Part shown: positions 1 through 7,304 of the stretch, in pieces
Numbering within the stretch: the stretch's first letter is position 1
Layout of the letters: every line of letters begins with the position of its first letter
NCBI RefSeq assembly: GCF_002846415.1
Contig: NZ_PJMX01000001.1
Coordinates: 3,720,001-3,784,000, forward strand
Reading direction: 5' to 3'
DNA from: Streptomyces sp. TLI_146
GTDB taxonomy: Bacteria > Actinomycetota > Actinomycetes > Streptomycetales > Streptomycetaceae
DNA length: 64,000 nt
Made by a program: the position numbers and the translations under genes
Notes under the pieces: model-generated
Told to the model about the DNA's origin: nothing
Databases searched by the model: none
What the model saw: the letters and a program-made list of their open reading frames with translations, nothing else

Positions 1-242
1 GTGCAGTTGTGCTGCAGGTCGTGCTGCTTCCCAGCGACCCTTATGTACCCTTCACAAGGGCACAATCCACCCCCTACCGGAGGGTAGATTCGCCCTGGAA
101 CAAAGGGAGTTGACAGCGTCTCAGCTGGGACAACAAACGGACACGGCCGGGTTACGGAACGACGCCGCGGGACAGTCGCGGGGCATCGGGGAAGATCGGG
201 AAAACCGGGAACGGCGTCGGGAAACGACGTCGGGAATCGGCG
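1..242. other. Intergenic, no gene seen
   Basis: No reading frame here has both Streptomyces-like codon use and a recognisable product. A TTGACA hexamer lies at 110-115, preceded by a short inverted repeat (CTACC/GGTAG) near 73-86. This could be the promoter of a gene off the left edge or simply chance. The apparent long frames crossing this stretch are antisense shadows of the downstream stress-protein gene. Confidence 0.4.
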
Positions 243-764
243 TTACGGGATGACGACCACGGGGCGCTGGGCCCGCCGGGCGAGGCGGCCGGCGACCGAG
301 CCGAAGATCCGGCCGACGATGCCGTGCGTGGAGCCGACGACGATCGCGTCCGCCGCGTACTCCCGCCCGACTTCTTCCAGTTCGTGACAGATGTCCCCGC
401 CGCGCTCGACCAGGATCCAGGAGACCTCGGCGAGGTAGTCCGCACAGGCGAGCTCCAGGCCGAGCACTTCCGTCCGGTGGTCCGGCACGTCCACGAAGAC
501 CGGCGGCTCGCAGCCGGCCCACACGGTGGTGGGCAGCCGGTTGGCGACGTGCACGATGATCAGACCGGAACCGGAGCGTCTGGCCATGCCGATGGCGTAC
601 GCGAGGGCGCGCTCGCTCGACGTGGAGCCGTCGAAGCCGACCACCACTCCGTGCCGGAAGGCCGGGTCACAGGAGAGACGTGGTTCTTCTGCCGCCTGGA
701 GGTCCGACGTCGGGTCGGCTACCTGCTTGCGGTCCGCGGGTTCGGGGAATTCTTGACCGGCCAT
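243..764 (-). CDS. Universal stress protein (UspA family)
   Basis: This is a 173-residue cytoplasmic protein with a single Usp domain. The family binds ATP or AMP and supports stress or dormancy physiology. An N-terminal extension of about 40 residues precedes the beta strand and nucleotide loop 'VVVGFDGSTSSERAL'. Near the C-terminus the sequence GSTHGIVGRIFGSVAGRL fits the G-2X-G-9X-G(S/T) ATP-binding signature, followed by the terminal strand 'RPVVVIP'. The open frame extends about 60 codons further upstream, but that part is low-complexity and lacks a convincing ribosome site, so I chose the ATG at 764 (MAGQEF). It is a single-gene unit read towards the left edge. Regulation is not visible. 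Confidence 0.85.
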   Translation of the reverse strand: MAGQEFPEPADRKQVADPTSDLQAAEEPRLSCDPAFRHGVVVGFDGSTSSERALAYAIGMARRSGSGLIIVHVANRLPTTVWAGCEPPVFVDVPDHRTEVLGLELACADYLAEVSWILVERGGDICHELEEVGREYAADAIVVGSTHGIVGRIFGSVAGRLARRAQRPVVVIP

Positions 765-1133
765 GGGTGTCTCGGCGTTTGGATCCTCATGGGAGGGCGA
801 CAGTTGGCGGCGGAGCTGTGTCCGGGAATCATCTTCCCAAGCCCATACCCCCAAGGGTACGGCGACACTCCTCTCCTGCCCAGAGCCGCCGATGCTGCAC
901 GGCGTTCCCCGGAGCATGCACGAGCCCGCCCCGGATGGCAATGGCCGATGGCCGGTACAGAGGTCCTTTCTTCAACATTCTGTGCACGTTCGATCCACTT
1001 CGGTGACATCCCGAGGCGCTCCGGCTGTGCTCCGGCTGTGGCCCCGCTGTGCACGCGCAGTGACCGGAACGCGTACCCGCCCGTTAGACACGCGGCCGTT
1101 CCGACGCTGTTTCGACACCCCTCCGTGGAGCCC

Positions 1134-1553
1134 ATGCCCGTGCCCGTCCCGCCGCTCGCCCAGGACGCCTCCCCGCCCACCCCGCCCGGCGGCTCCCGCC
1201 GGGGCGCGCACGCCCCCCGGGGGCCGGGCGCGCCCGCGCCCGGGGAAGGGCCGCGGGGCGCCGAGGGGCGTGCGGAGGGGGGCTCGCACGGCGTACGGGC
1301 GGCTTCCGCGGTTGCCGGGGACTGCGCGGGCGACGTGGTGCGCTGGGCGGCGTTCAGCTGCGTCCTGGTGCCGGTGGTGCTCGTCGTCTACGGTTCCTCG
1401 TTCGCCGGGGCCACCGGCACGGCCGTCGGGCTCGCGGCGATCACCGCTGTCTGCCGACTGCTGCTGCGCCAGTCCGAGCGCGCGGCGGCCCGACCGGGCC
1501 CCGGCCGGCACCGCGACGGTGGGGCGAACGGCGAAAGTTCGCCGTTGGACTGA
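1134..1553 (+). CDS. Small integral membrane protein
   Basis: This is a 139-residue protein. The first 70 residues are rich in Pro, Gly, Arg and Ala and look disordered. Two hydrophobic helices follow (around VRWAAFSCVLVPVVLVVYG and ATGTAVGLAAITAVCRLLL), then a polar tail. That layout is typical of small actinobacterial membrane proteins of unknown function. The start ATG at 1134 is the last sensible start before the coding bias begins; the longer frame to 324 overlaps the stress gene on the other strand and is not credible. It lies directly upstream of the adpA control region but is separated from adpA by nearly 390 bases, so it is probably not co-transcribed. No function can be assigned. 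Confidence 0.6.
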   Translation: MPVPVPPLAQDASPPTPPGGSRRGAHAPRGPGAPAPGEGPRGAEGRAEGGSHGVRAASAVAGDCAGDVVRWAAFSCVLVPVVLVVYGSSFAGATGTAVGLAAITAVCRLLLRQSERAAARPGPGRHRDGGANGESSPLD

Positions 1554-1940
1554 CGCGTTCGTACACACGGACCCGTATGTTTTCAGCCAACTTCCCCTCC
1601 CCCCTCCCCCCTGCCCGAAATGGCCTGCCAACCCCCTTGCCACCAGCGGAAAACGGGCAGGGGTGGCGGCTTTGGCCATACGGGTACGGGCCATGCACGC
1701 GACGCCCACTTCCCTACGGGCGCCCTGGATGAAACCCTTCGTGATCGAACGCTTCGCGCCAAGTTGCCAAGTCGACATAGCGCTGAGTACCGGACTTGTC
1801 ACGCCGACGCCACAGAACGCAGTAGATTCGATCATGCGTATCGAAGGCTGGGGGACTCGTGCAAAACCAAGGGGAAAAGTGCAGGAGCGACAAGCCCGAC
1901 AAGAACGGGGAGCCGCGAACACCGAGGGGGGCTTAGCAAA
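1554..1940 (+). promoter_or_regulatory. adpA upstream control region, no gene
   Basis: This 387-base gap precedes adpA. Long upstream regions are known for adpA in other streptomycetes, where a gamma-butyrolactone receptor and AdpA itself bind. A hexamer TAGATT at 1823-1828 is a reasonable -10, with TTGTCA at 1796-1801 as a poorly spaced -35 (21 bases). If used, it gives a leader of about 105 bases. I see no clear ribosome-binding sequence other than weak purines before the ATG at 1941. The identity of the promoter is inference. Confidence 0.4.
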
Positions 1941-3173
1941 ATGAGCCAGGACTCCGCTGCCGCATCACCGGAGGCCACAAGGAAGCTCGCCGGCCGTCGA
2001 CGCCGGGAAGTCGTAGCCGTACTGCTGTTCAGTGGCGGCCCCATCTTCGAGAGCTCCATTCCGCTCTCCGTGTTCGGGATCGACAGGCAGGACGCGGGCG
2101 TGCCCCGCTACCGCCTGCTGGTCTGTGCCGGAGAGGAGGGCCCCCTGCGGACCACAGGCGGGCTCGAACTGACCGCGCCCTATGGGCTGGAGGCCATCAA
2201 CCGGGCAGGCACCGTGGTGGTGCCCGCCTGGCGGTCCATCACCTCGCCGCCACCGGCGGCCGCGCTCGACGCACTGCGCCGGGCGCACGAAGAAGGGGCC
2301 CGCATCGTGGGCCTCTGCACCGGGGCGTTCGTCCTCGCGGCTGCCGGGCTGCTCGACGGCCGCCCGGCGACCACGCACTGGATGTACGCGCCGACGCTCG
2401 CCAAGCGCTATCCGTCGGTCCATGTGGACCCGCGGGAGCTGTTCGTCGACGACGGGGACGTCCTCACGTCGGCGGGCACGGCGGCCGGGATCGACCTCTG
2501 TCTGCACATCGTGCGGACCGACCACGGCAGCGACGCCGCCGGAGCCCTCGCGCGCCGGCTCGTCGTCCCGCCGCGGCGCAGCGGCGGTCAGGAGCGCTAT
2601 CTCGACAGGTCTTTACCTGAAGAGATCGGGTCCGACCCGCTGGCCGAGGTCGTGTCCTGGGCGCTGGAGCACCTCCACGAGCAGTTCGACGTGGAGACCC
2701 TCGCCGCTCGCGCGTACATGTCACGCCGTACGTTCGACCGGCGGTTCCGCTCGCTGACCGGATCGGCCCCGCTCCAGTGGCTGATCACCCAGCGGGTGCT
2801 CCAGGCCCAGCGTCTCCTGGAGACGTCGGACTACTCGGTCGACGAGGTCGCGGGCCGCTGCGGCTTCCGCTCGCCGGTCGCGCTGCGCGGGCACTTCCGC
2901 CGCCAGCTCGGCTCGTCCCCGGCGTCCTACCGGGCGGCGTACCGGGCGCGCCGGCCGCAGGCGGAGCCGTCCGGGGGTCCGCCGACCCTGGAGACGGTGC
3001 CGCCGCAGGCCCTGCCGCAGTCGCGGCGCACGGCCGCGGCAAGCGCTCTGGTCGGTCCGACGGCGATCTCGCACGCGCCGCCGCCGGACCCCGGCAAGTC
3101 CGTATCGGAGCTCTACGCCACCGGTTACATGCGTCCGAGTCTGCCGGGTCAGCGGAGCGGCCCCGTAGGCTGA
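1941..3173 (+). CDS. adpA: AdpA, master regulator of development and secondary metabolism (AraC/GlxA family)
   Basis: This 410-residue DNA-binding regulator activates genes for aerial growth, secreted enzymes and antibiotics. The N-terminal half (about residues 25-215) is a DJ-1/PfpI-like dimerisation domain with the landmark 'GLCTGAFVLAAAGLLDG'. The C-terminal half (about 235-340) carries two AraC-type helix-turn-helix motifs, including 'DVETLAARAYMSRRTFDRRF' and 'SVDEVAGRCGFRSPVALRGH'. The near-invariant sequence through the HTH region and the orn gene directly downstream make the identity very secure. The start ATGAGCCAGG gives the usual MSQDSA N-terminus; in-frame upstream starts would only add a poorly conserved leader. 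The C-terminal 70 residues are a Pro/Ala-rich variable tail. One leucine codon is TTA. Confidence 0.97.
   Translation: MSQDSAAASPEATRKLAGRRRREVVAVLLFSGGPIFESSIPLSVFGIDRQDAGVPRYRLLVCAGEEGPLRTTGGLELTAPYGLEAINRAGTVVVPAWRSITSPPPAAALDALRRAHEEGARIVGLCTGAFVLAAAGLLDGRPATTHWMYAPTLAKRYPSVHVDPRELFVDDGDVLTSAGTAAGIDLCLHIVRTDHGSDAAGALARRLVVPPRRSGGQERYLDRSLPEEIGSDPLAEVVSWALEHLHEQFDVETLAARAYMSRRTFDRRFRSLTGSAPLQWLITQRVLQAQRLLETSDYSVDEVAGRCGFRSPVALRGHFRRQLGSSPASYRAAYRARRPQAEPSGGPPTLETVPPQALPQSRRTAAASALVGPTAISHAPPPDPGKSVSELYATGYMRPSLPGQRSGPVG
2613..2615 (+). promoter_or_regulatory. TTA codon in adpA (bldA translational control point)
   Basis: The bases TTA lie in frame as codon 225 of adpA, in the linker between the DJ-1-like and AraC domains. 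TTA is very rare in Streptomyces and is read by the bldA tRNA, which accumulates late, so translation of AdpA depends on bldA. The codon is a conserved known feature of adpA genes; its presence and frame were read directly here. Confidence 0.93.
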
Positions 3174-3178
3174 GACAC

Positions 3179-3781
3179 ATGAACGACCGCATGGTGTGGA
3201 TCGACTGCGAGATGACCGGGCTCTCGCTGGCGGACGACGCACTTATCGAGGTGGCCGCCCTGGTCACCGACTCGGAGCTGAACGTGCTCGGTGAAGGGGT
3301 GGACATCGTGATCCGTCCCCCGGACGCCGCGCTGGAGACCATGCCGGAGGTGGTGCGCGAGATGCACACCGCCTCCGGGCTCCTCGACGAGCTGGCCGGC
3401 GGCACCACGCTGGCCGACGCCGAGGCGCAGGTCCTGGCGTACGTCCGCGAGCATGTGAAGGAGCCGGGCAAGGCACCGCTGTGCGGGAACTCGGTCGGCA
3501 CCGACCGCGGCTTCCTGTCGCGGGACATGAAGGCCCTGGAGGAGTACCTCCACTACCGGATCGTGGACGTCTCCTCGGTGAAGGAGCTCGCCCGCCGCTG
3601 GTACCCGAGGGCGTACTTCAACAGTCCGGACAAGAACGGCAACCACCGCGCGCTCGCGGACATCCGTGAATCCATCGCGGAGCTCCGCTACTACCGCGAG
3701 GCGATCTTCGTCGCCCAGCCGGGCCCGGACTCGGACACGGCGAAGTCGATCGCGGCGAAGCACGTCCTGCCTGCGGAGTAA
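3179..3781 (+). CDS. orn: Oligoribonuclease (DEDDh 3'-5' exoribonuclease)
   Basis: This 200-residue cytoplasmic enzyme degrades 2-5-nucleotide RNAs to mononucleotides, including pGpG from c-di-GMP turnover. The DEDDh fold is complete: the first acidic pair is in 'VWIDCEMTGL' (residues 6-15), and the sequence 'CGNSVGTDRGFL' and the C-terminal 'NHRALADI' supply later catalytic Asp/His positions. Length and sequence match the family. The ATG at 3179 lies only five bases after the adpA stop, so it is probably transcribed with adpA, as known for adpA-ornA in other streptomycetes. A link to c-di-GMP is biologically apt given the GGDEF/EAL gene at 29.8 kb, but no physical connection is shown. Confidence 0.97.
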   Translation: MNDRMVWIDCEMTGLSLADDALIEVAALVTDSELNVLGEGVDIVIRPPDAALETMPEVVREMHTASGLLDELAGGTTLADAEAQVLAYVREHVKEPGKAPLCGNSVGTDRGFLSRDMKALEEYLHYRIVDVSSVKELARRWYPRAYFNSPDKNGNHRALADIRESIAELRYYREAIFVAQPGPDSDTAKSIAAKHVLPAE

Positions 3782-3937
3782 CCCCTTCGGGGGTACTCCG
3801 GGGGCACCGCAGGGCCACCCCGGGAGGGTGCCGCGAAACATGTGCGCGAGCACCCTCCCGGACCCTGTACACTTTTTCTCGGCCGGTAAGGAAAGCCCCC
3901 AGGGACTTTCCCAGACCACAACAGTCCGGCCACGCAT

Positions 3938-4011
3938 GGTGGGTATAGCTCAGCTGGTAGAGCACCTGGTTGTGGTCCAGGATGTCGCGGGTTCGAGTCC
4001 CGTTACTCACC
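3938..4011 (+). tRNA. tRNA-His (GTG anticodon)
   Basis: The cloverleaf is complete. The acceptor stem GTGGGTA (3939-3945) pairs with TACTCAC (4004-4010). A 5' G at 3938 can act as the extra G-1 opposite C73 at 4011, a hallmark of tRNA-His. The anticodon stem CCTGG/CCAGG holds loop TTGTGGT with anticodon GTG at 3972-3974. The T-arm is GCGGG-TTCGAGT-CCCGT. CCA is not encoded. Confidence 0.96.
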
Positions 4012-4020
4012 CTGATCGGG

Positions 4021-4052
4021 AAGACCCGGTCCGCTTCGGCGGACCGGGTCTT
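4021..4052 (+). terminator. Terminator after tRNA-His
   Basis: This is a perfect 14-bp hairpin (AAGACCCGGTCCGC / GCGGACCGGGTCTT) with a TTCG tetraloop, followed by TCTTCGTTT. It lies nine bases after the tRNA and probably ends its transcript. Confidence 0.85.
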
Positions 4053-4090
4053 CTTCGTTTCCGGGGGTGTTCCCGTGGGAACGTCCGGCT

Positions 4091-4942
4091 TCAGCCCAGG
4101 GCTTCGATGGCCTTGAGGACGAGGGCGCGGGCGTCTGGGCCGTAGACGGCCATGGTGCGGAGCTGTTCGAAGGCTTTCAGGTAGAGGGCGACCTCGTTCG
4201 GCTGGGTGACGTTTACCTGGGCCGACAGCAGTTCCACCGACACGAACGTGTCGTCGTACACATGGAAGGTCTCCATCGGCCACAGCGCCCTCTCCCTCGT
4301 GGCCATCGGGATCACCCCGAGCGAGACGGACGGCAGCGCACCGGCGGTCAGCAGATAGCCGAGCTGTGCGGCCATCGCCTCCTCCTGCCCCATCCGGTAG
4401 TGGAGCGCCGACTCCTCGACGAGCAGGACGAACCTGTGGCCCGGCTCATGGATCACCCGGGACCGCTCGACCCGTGCCCTGGCGGCCGCCTCCGACTCGT
4501 CGGGGATCTCCCGGAACTCCGCGATCCGCTCGAACAGCGCCGTGACGTACCCCTCGGTCTGTACGAGCCCCGGCACCAGGGTGGCCGAGTACACCCGGAA
4601 CAGCTGCGTCTCGTGGAAGAACTGCACCCAGCTGTCCTGGAGCTGCTTGAGCCCGTTGCGCAGTTGGAGGCGCCACTCGCTGTACATGGACTCGGCGTTG
4701 AGGGACTGGGCGATCAGCCCGGGTGCCTCAACGGCCGCGCCGCCCGCCTCGCACCACAGTCGTATGTCCGCCGCCGTCGGCGCGGTACGGGCGTTCTCGA
4801 TACGGGAGGTCTTCGAGTGATGCCAGCCACACCGGGCAGCCAGCTCCGAGACCGTCAGCCCGGCCTCCTTGCGGATGTCGCGGAGCCGCCCGGCGACGAG
4901 CTTGCGGGCGGCCTGCGCCGAGGACGACGGCGAGATGGGCAT
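4091..4942 (-). CDS. XRE-family regulator with DUF5753-type C-terminal domain
   Basis: This 283-residue protein has an N-terminal Cro/C1 helix-turn-helix at about residues 15-70 (landmarks LRDIRKEAGLTVSELAARCG and HHSKTSRIENARTAP). A long alpha/beta domain follows (about 100-280) with the typical features 'WVQFFHETQLFRVYSATLVPGLVQTEGY' in segments, and 'FVLLVEESALHYRMG'. It belongs to the large Streptomyces set of paired regulators whose partners are small acidic proteins (Scr1/Scr2-like, BldB-like systems). The partner usually lies downstream; here an unrelated small protein lies 24 bases upstream in the same direction. The pair sits beside tRNA-His, a position typical of accessory genes. 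The ligand and targets are unknown. Confidence 0.85.
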   Translation of the reverse strand: MPISPSSSAQAARKLVAGRLRDIRKEAGLTVSELAARCGWHHSKTSRIENARTAPTAADIRLWCEAGGAAVEAPGLIAQSLNAESMYSEWRLQLRNGLKQLQDSWVQFFHETQLFRVYSATLVPGLVQTEGYVTALFERIAEFREIPDESEAAARARVERSRVIHEPGHRFVLLVEESALHYRMGQEEAMAAQLGYLLTAGALPSVSLGVIPMATRERALWPMETFHVYDDTFVSVELLSAQVNVTQPNEVALYLKAFEQLRTMAVYGPDARALVLKAIEALG

Positions 4943-4966
4943 GAGGTGTGCTGTCCGTACTTCCTG

Positions 4967-5317
4967 TCAGCGGATCTCGTACCGCTCATGCGGAACGGCC
5001 CTGGACCAGACTTCTTCGAAGGCGGCGGCGCACAGCCGCGCCGCGGCCGGGTCGTCGGTGATCTCCTCCCCCGTCGAGCTGCCGTCACCGGCGAAATGGT
5101 TCCAGTGCGCCATCCTGGCCGGGATCCGCACAACGGCCTCCCCCTCGGGAATCCCCTTCGCGTGGCCCGGCACGTCACACGCCGCGCACTCCGACTCAAG
5201 CTCCGCACCCGCCTTCCAGCCCTGGAAGACGATCTCCTTGTTCTTCTGATCCACCCAGACGGTCGGGCTCTGCTTGTCTCCCGTGTTGGGGTCGATTCCG
5301 ACGAACAGTAACGACAT
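4967..5317 (-). CDS. Small protein paired with the XRE regulator
   Basis: This 116-residue acidic protein is of a family I do not recognise by name. It starts MSLLFVGIDPNTGDKQSP, has one short Cys pair (CAAC, about residue 44), and is predicted to be mostly beta N-terminally with a helical C-terminal third. The start at 5317 is well supported by AGGAGG six bases upstream on the coding strand. It precedes the XRE gene by 24 bases and is presumably co-transcribed with it. By position it could be the regulator's partner, like DUF397 proteins in related pairs, but it does not resemble DUF397. Function unknown. Confidence 0.6.
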   Translation of the reverse strand: MSLLFVGIDPNTGDKQSPTVWVDQKNKEIVFQGWKAGAELESECAACDVPGHAKGIPEGEAVVRIPARMAHWNHFAGDGSSTGEEITDDPAAARLCAAAFEEVWSRAVPHERYEIR

Positions 5318-5520
5318 GCCGTCCTCCTGTGAGGAGTTGTGCAGTGGTGTGCAGAACCATCCCGCAGCGGACAGAGCCGTTCAAGGGTGTGAAGTGGACA
5401 ACGTGGTGCTCTACAGGGCGTGCGCACATATCTGCACAATGCTCGATGCGCGGCATGACACCCGCCTACCTTCCTGACCAGCGGCAGCCGCAACGCGCCG
5501 CACCCACGAAGGGAGGCTCC

Positions 5521-5703
5521 ATGTCCGAGCCCGAATCCGGTAACGGCCCGGCGCCGTACCGGATCTGCCCCATCTGCCAAGAGCCCGGCGCCGACGCCCT
5601 CACTCATCTGCTCGTCACCGAGTCCGGCGGCGCGTACCCCCGTTACACGCATCCCGGCTGTGCCGCCGCCGTCGGCGCCCCGCAGGTGGGGGTCTCGCGG
5701 TGA
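5521..5703 (+). CDS. Small cysteine-containing protein
   Basis: This 60-residue protein has a CPICQEPG knuckle at about residues 16-23 and a second His/Cys pair ('THPGC') near residue 48. Together they could form a zinc ribbon. The ATG at 5521 has GGGAGG (5512-5517) just upstream, which decides the start. It is divergent from the XRE pair and overlaps the next gene by four bases (GTGA), so the two small genes form one unit. Function unknown; very small zinc-ribbon proteins like this recur beside XRE-type pairs in streptomycetes. Confidence 0.55.
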   Translation: MSEPESGNGPAPYRICPICQEPGADALTHLLVTESGGAYPRYTHPGCAAAVGAPQVGVSR

Positions 5704-6017
5704 CGGGGGGCGGGCCGCTCCCGGACATCGGTGGGCTCTCGCAGGCGCAGCAGCGCGGCATCGACTGCGTCTGGTGCGGGGTGACGCTGACCCCGGCGAC
5801 CGCCGTCGACCTGGGGCCGCGGCCGCTGCTGATCCTGGACTACCGGACCCACTGGTACCCCCGGGCCTGCCCCCGGCACGCGCGGCCCCGGATCTGCGTC
5901 GTCTGCGACGAACCCGCCCTGGGCGAAGCCGAGACCGTGCTCGGGTTCTCGTCGTGCGGGGCCCGGCCCGACAGCGTCCGGCATCCGGCCGGTACTCCGG
6001 GGTGCGTACGCAAGTGA
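5700..6017 (+). CDS. Small cysteine-rich, putative zinc-binding protein
   Basis: This 105-residue protein has cysteines arranged as 'DCVWCG' near residue 23, then 'ACPRHARPRICVVCDEP' around residues 57-73, plus two later cysteines. The two Cys-pairs and the CPRH motif suggest one or two zinc sites. The GTG start at 5700 overlaps the stop of the preceding small gene (GTGA), indicating translational coupling. Its final stop is ten bases from the stop of the convergent cebR gene. I do not recognise a family. Function is unknown, and the zinc role is inferred from the cysteine pattern only. Confidence 0.55.
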   Translation: MTGGGPLPDIGGLSQAQQRGIDCVWCGVTLTPATAVDLGPRPLLILDYRTHWYPRACPRHARPRICVVCDEPALGEAETVLGFSSCGARPDSVRHPAGTPGCVRK

Positions 6018-6027
6018 CCCCCGCCCC

Positions 6028-7068
6028 TCACGTCGAGGACCGCACCACCAGCTCCGTCGGCAGGACCAGGCGCGGGCGCGACGGTTCGGTTTCCGCTATC
6101 TGGGTCAGGAGCAGTTGGGCCATCGCCCGGCCCATCTCCTCGATCGGCTGGCGCACGCTCGTGAGCGGGGGGTCCATGTGGCGGGCTATCGCCGAGTCGT
6201 CGAAGCCGATGAGGGAGACGTCCTCGGGGACGCGGCGGCCGCGTTCGCGCAGTACCTGGCGGGCGCCCGACGCCATCACGTCCGAGGCCGCGAAGACCGC
6301 GTCCACCCCCGGGGCCCGGTCCAGCAGGTCCGTCATCGCCCGGCGGCCGCCCTCCTCCGTGAAGTCCGCCGGGGATATCAGGTGCGCGGCGGCGGGCAGA
6401 CCGGCCTCGGCGAGGGCGGCGCGGTAGCCGTCCAGGCGGCGGCGGGCCCCGTACACGTCCAGCGGCCCGGTGATCGTGGCTATCGAACGGCGGCCGCGCG
6501 CCACCAGGTGTGCCACGGCCGCCCGCGCCCCGGCGAAGTTGTCCGAGTCCACCGACGCCAGCGGCTCCTCCTCCGAGCGCGGGCCGCTGATCACCACCGG
6601 CATGTCCAGCTGCTCCAGGAGCTCGGGCAGCGGGTCGTCGGCGTGGACGCCCACCAGCAGGACGCCGTCGACCCGGTGGCCGGTCAGGTACTGGGCGAGC
6701 CGGCGGCGCTCGCGGTCGCTGCCCACCAGGGTCAGCAGGAGCTGCATCTCCGTCTCCGCGAGCGCCTGGCCCACCCCCCGGACGACCTCCGAGAAGTACG
6801 GCTCCGCGAAGAAGCGCGTCTCCGTCTCGGGGACGACCAGGGCGATCGCGTCCGTACGGTTGGCGGCCAGGGCGCGGGCCGCGCGGTTGGGGACGTAACC
6901 GAGCTCGGCGACCGCCGCCTCGACGGCCGCGCGGGTACGGTCGCTGACCCGGGGCGAGCCGTTGATCACCCGTGACACCGTGCCCCGGCCGACCCCGGCA
7001 CGCGCCGCCACCTCTTCAAGGGTGGGCCGCCCGGCCCCACGGCCCCGGACCGTGCGAGCTGCTGTCAT
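6028..7068 (-). CDS. cebR: CebR, LacI-family repressor of cellobiose/cello-oligosaccharide genes
   Basis: This 346-residue regulator has the LacI helix-turn-helix at about residues 14-62 (PTLEEVAARAGVGRGTVSRV), then a periplasmic-binding-protein-like effector domain to the C-terminus. In streptomycetes CebR represses the cellobiose importer and beta-glucosidase and releases DNA on binding cellobiose. The assignment rests on divergent placement next to cebEFG-bglC and on a perfect 14-bp palindrome TGGGAGCGCTCCCA at 7201, the known CebR target. The 236-base intergenic region separates the two start codons. No operator copy is evident closer to the cebR start, so autoregulation would have to act through the shared site. 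Confidence 0.92.
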   Translation of the reverse strand: MTAARTVRGRGAGRPTLEEVAARAGVGRGTVSRVINGSPRVSDRTRAAVEAAVAELGYVPNRAARALAANRTDAIALVVPETETRFFAEPYFSEVVRGVGQALAETEMQLLLTLVGSDRERRRLAQYLTGHRVDGVLLVGVHADDPLPELLEQLDMPVVISGPRSEEEPLASVDSDNFAGARAAVAHLVARGRRSIATITGPLDVYGARRRLDGYRAALAEAGLPAAAHLISPADFTEEGGRRAMTDLLDRAPGVDAVFAASDVMASGARQVLRERGRRVPEDVSLIGFDDSAIARHMDPPLTSVRQPIEEMGRAMAQLLLTQIAETEPSRPRLVLPTELVVRSST

Positions 7069-7156
7069 GCCTGCCTCCCCGTCTCGCCGCGCATCGTGGA
7101 ACTCGGGTGAAAACTAACAGCACGACCTCGTCGGCGGACTCCCTTTGCCCGCTCCC

Positions 7157-7214
7157 TTGACACCCTCCCGGACAGTCGCCACCCTTCAACACATCACGAC
7201 TGGGAGCGCTCCCA
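7157..7214 (+). promoter_or_regulatory. cebE promoter with CebR operator
   Basis: The perfect palindrome TGGGAGCGCTCCCA occupies 7201-7214 and matches the known CebR-binding sequence. A TTGACA hexamer at 7157-7162 is a good -35; the -10 would fall near 7180-7186 (weak match). On that reading the operator covers the transcription start, giving simple steric repression. The operator call is strong; the exact promoter is inference. Confidence 0.85.
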
Positions 7215-7304
7215 CCCCCACGTACCCGTACACCTTCCGCACCTTCCCCCACTGCACGACTGACCGTCAATCACCCCGCACGGCAAGCCAGTTGGAGGAT
7301 CATC

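Noticed and set aside
73..86. Short inverted repeat near the left edge as a terminator
   Set aside because: Stem is only about five pairs and has no following tract; chance cannot be excluded.
1620..1940. Upstream extension of AdpA by 107 residues
   Set aside because: The conserved N-terminus begins MSQDSA at 1941; the extension has a different codon bias and lies over the expected promoter region.
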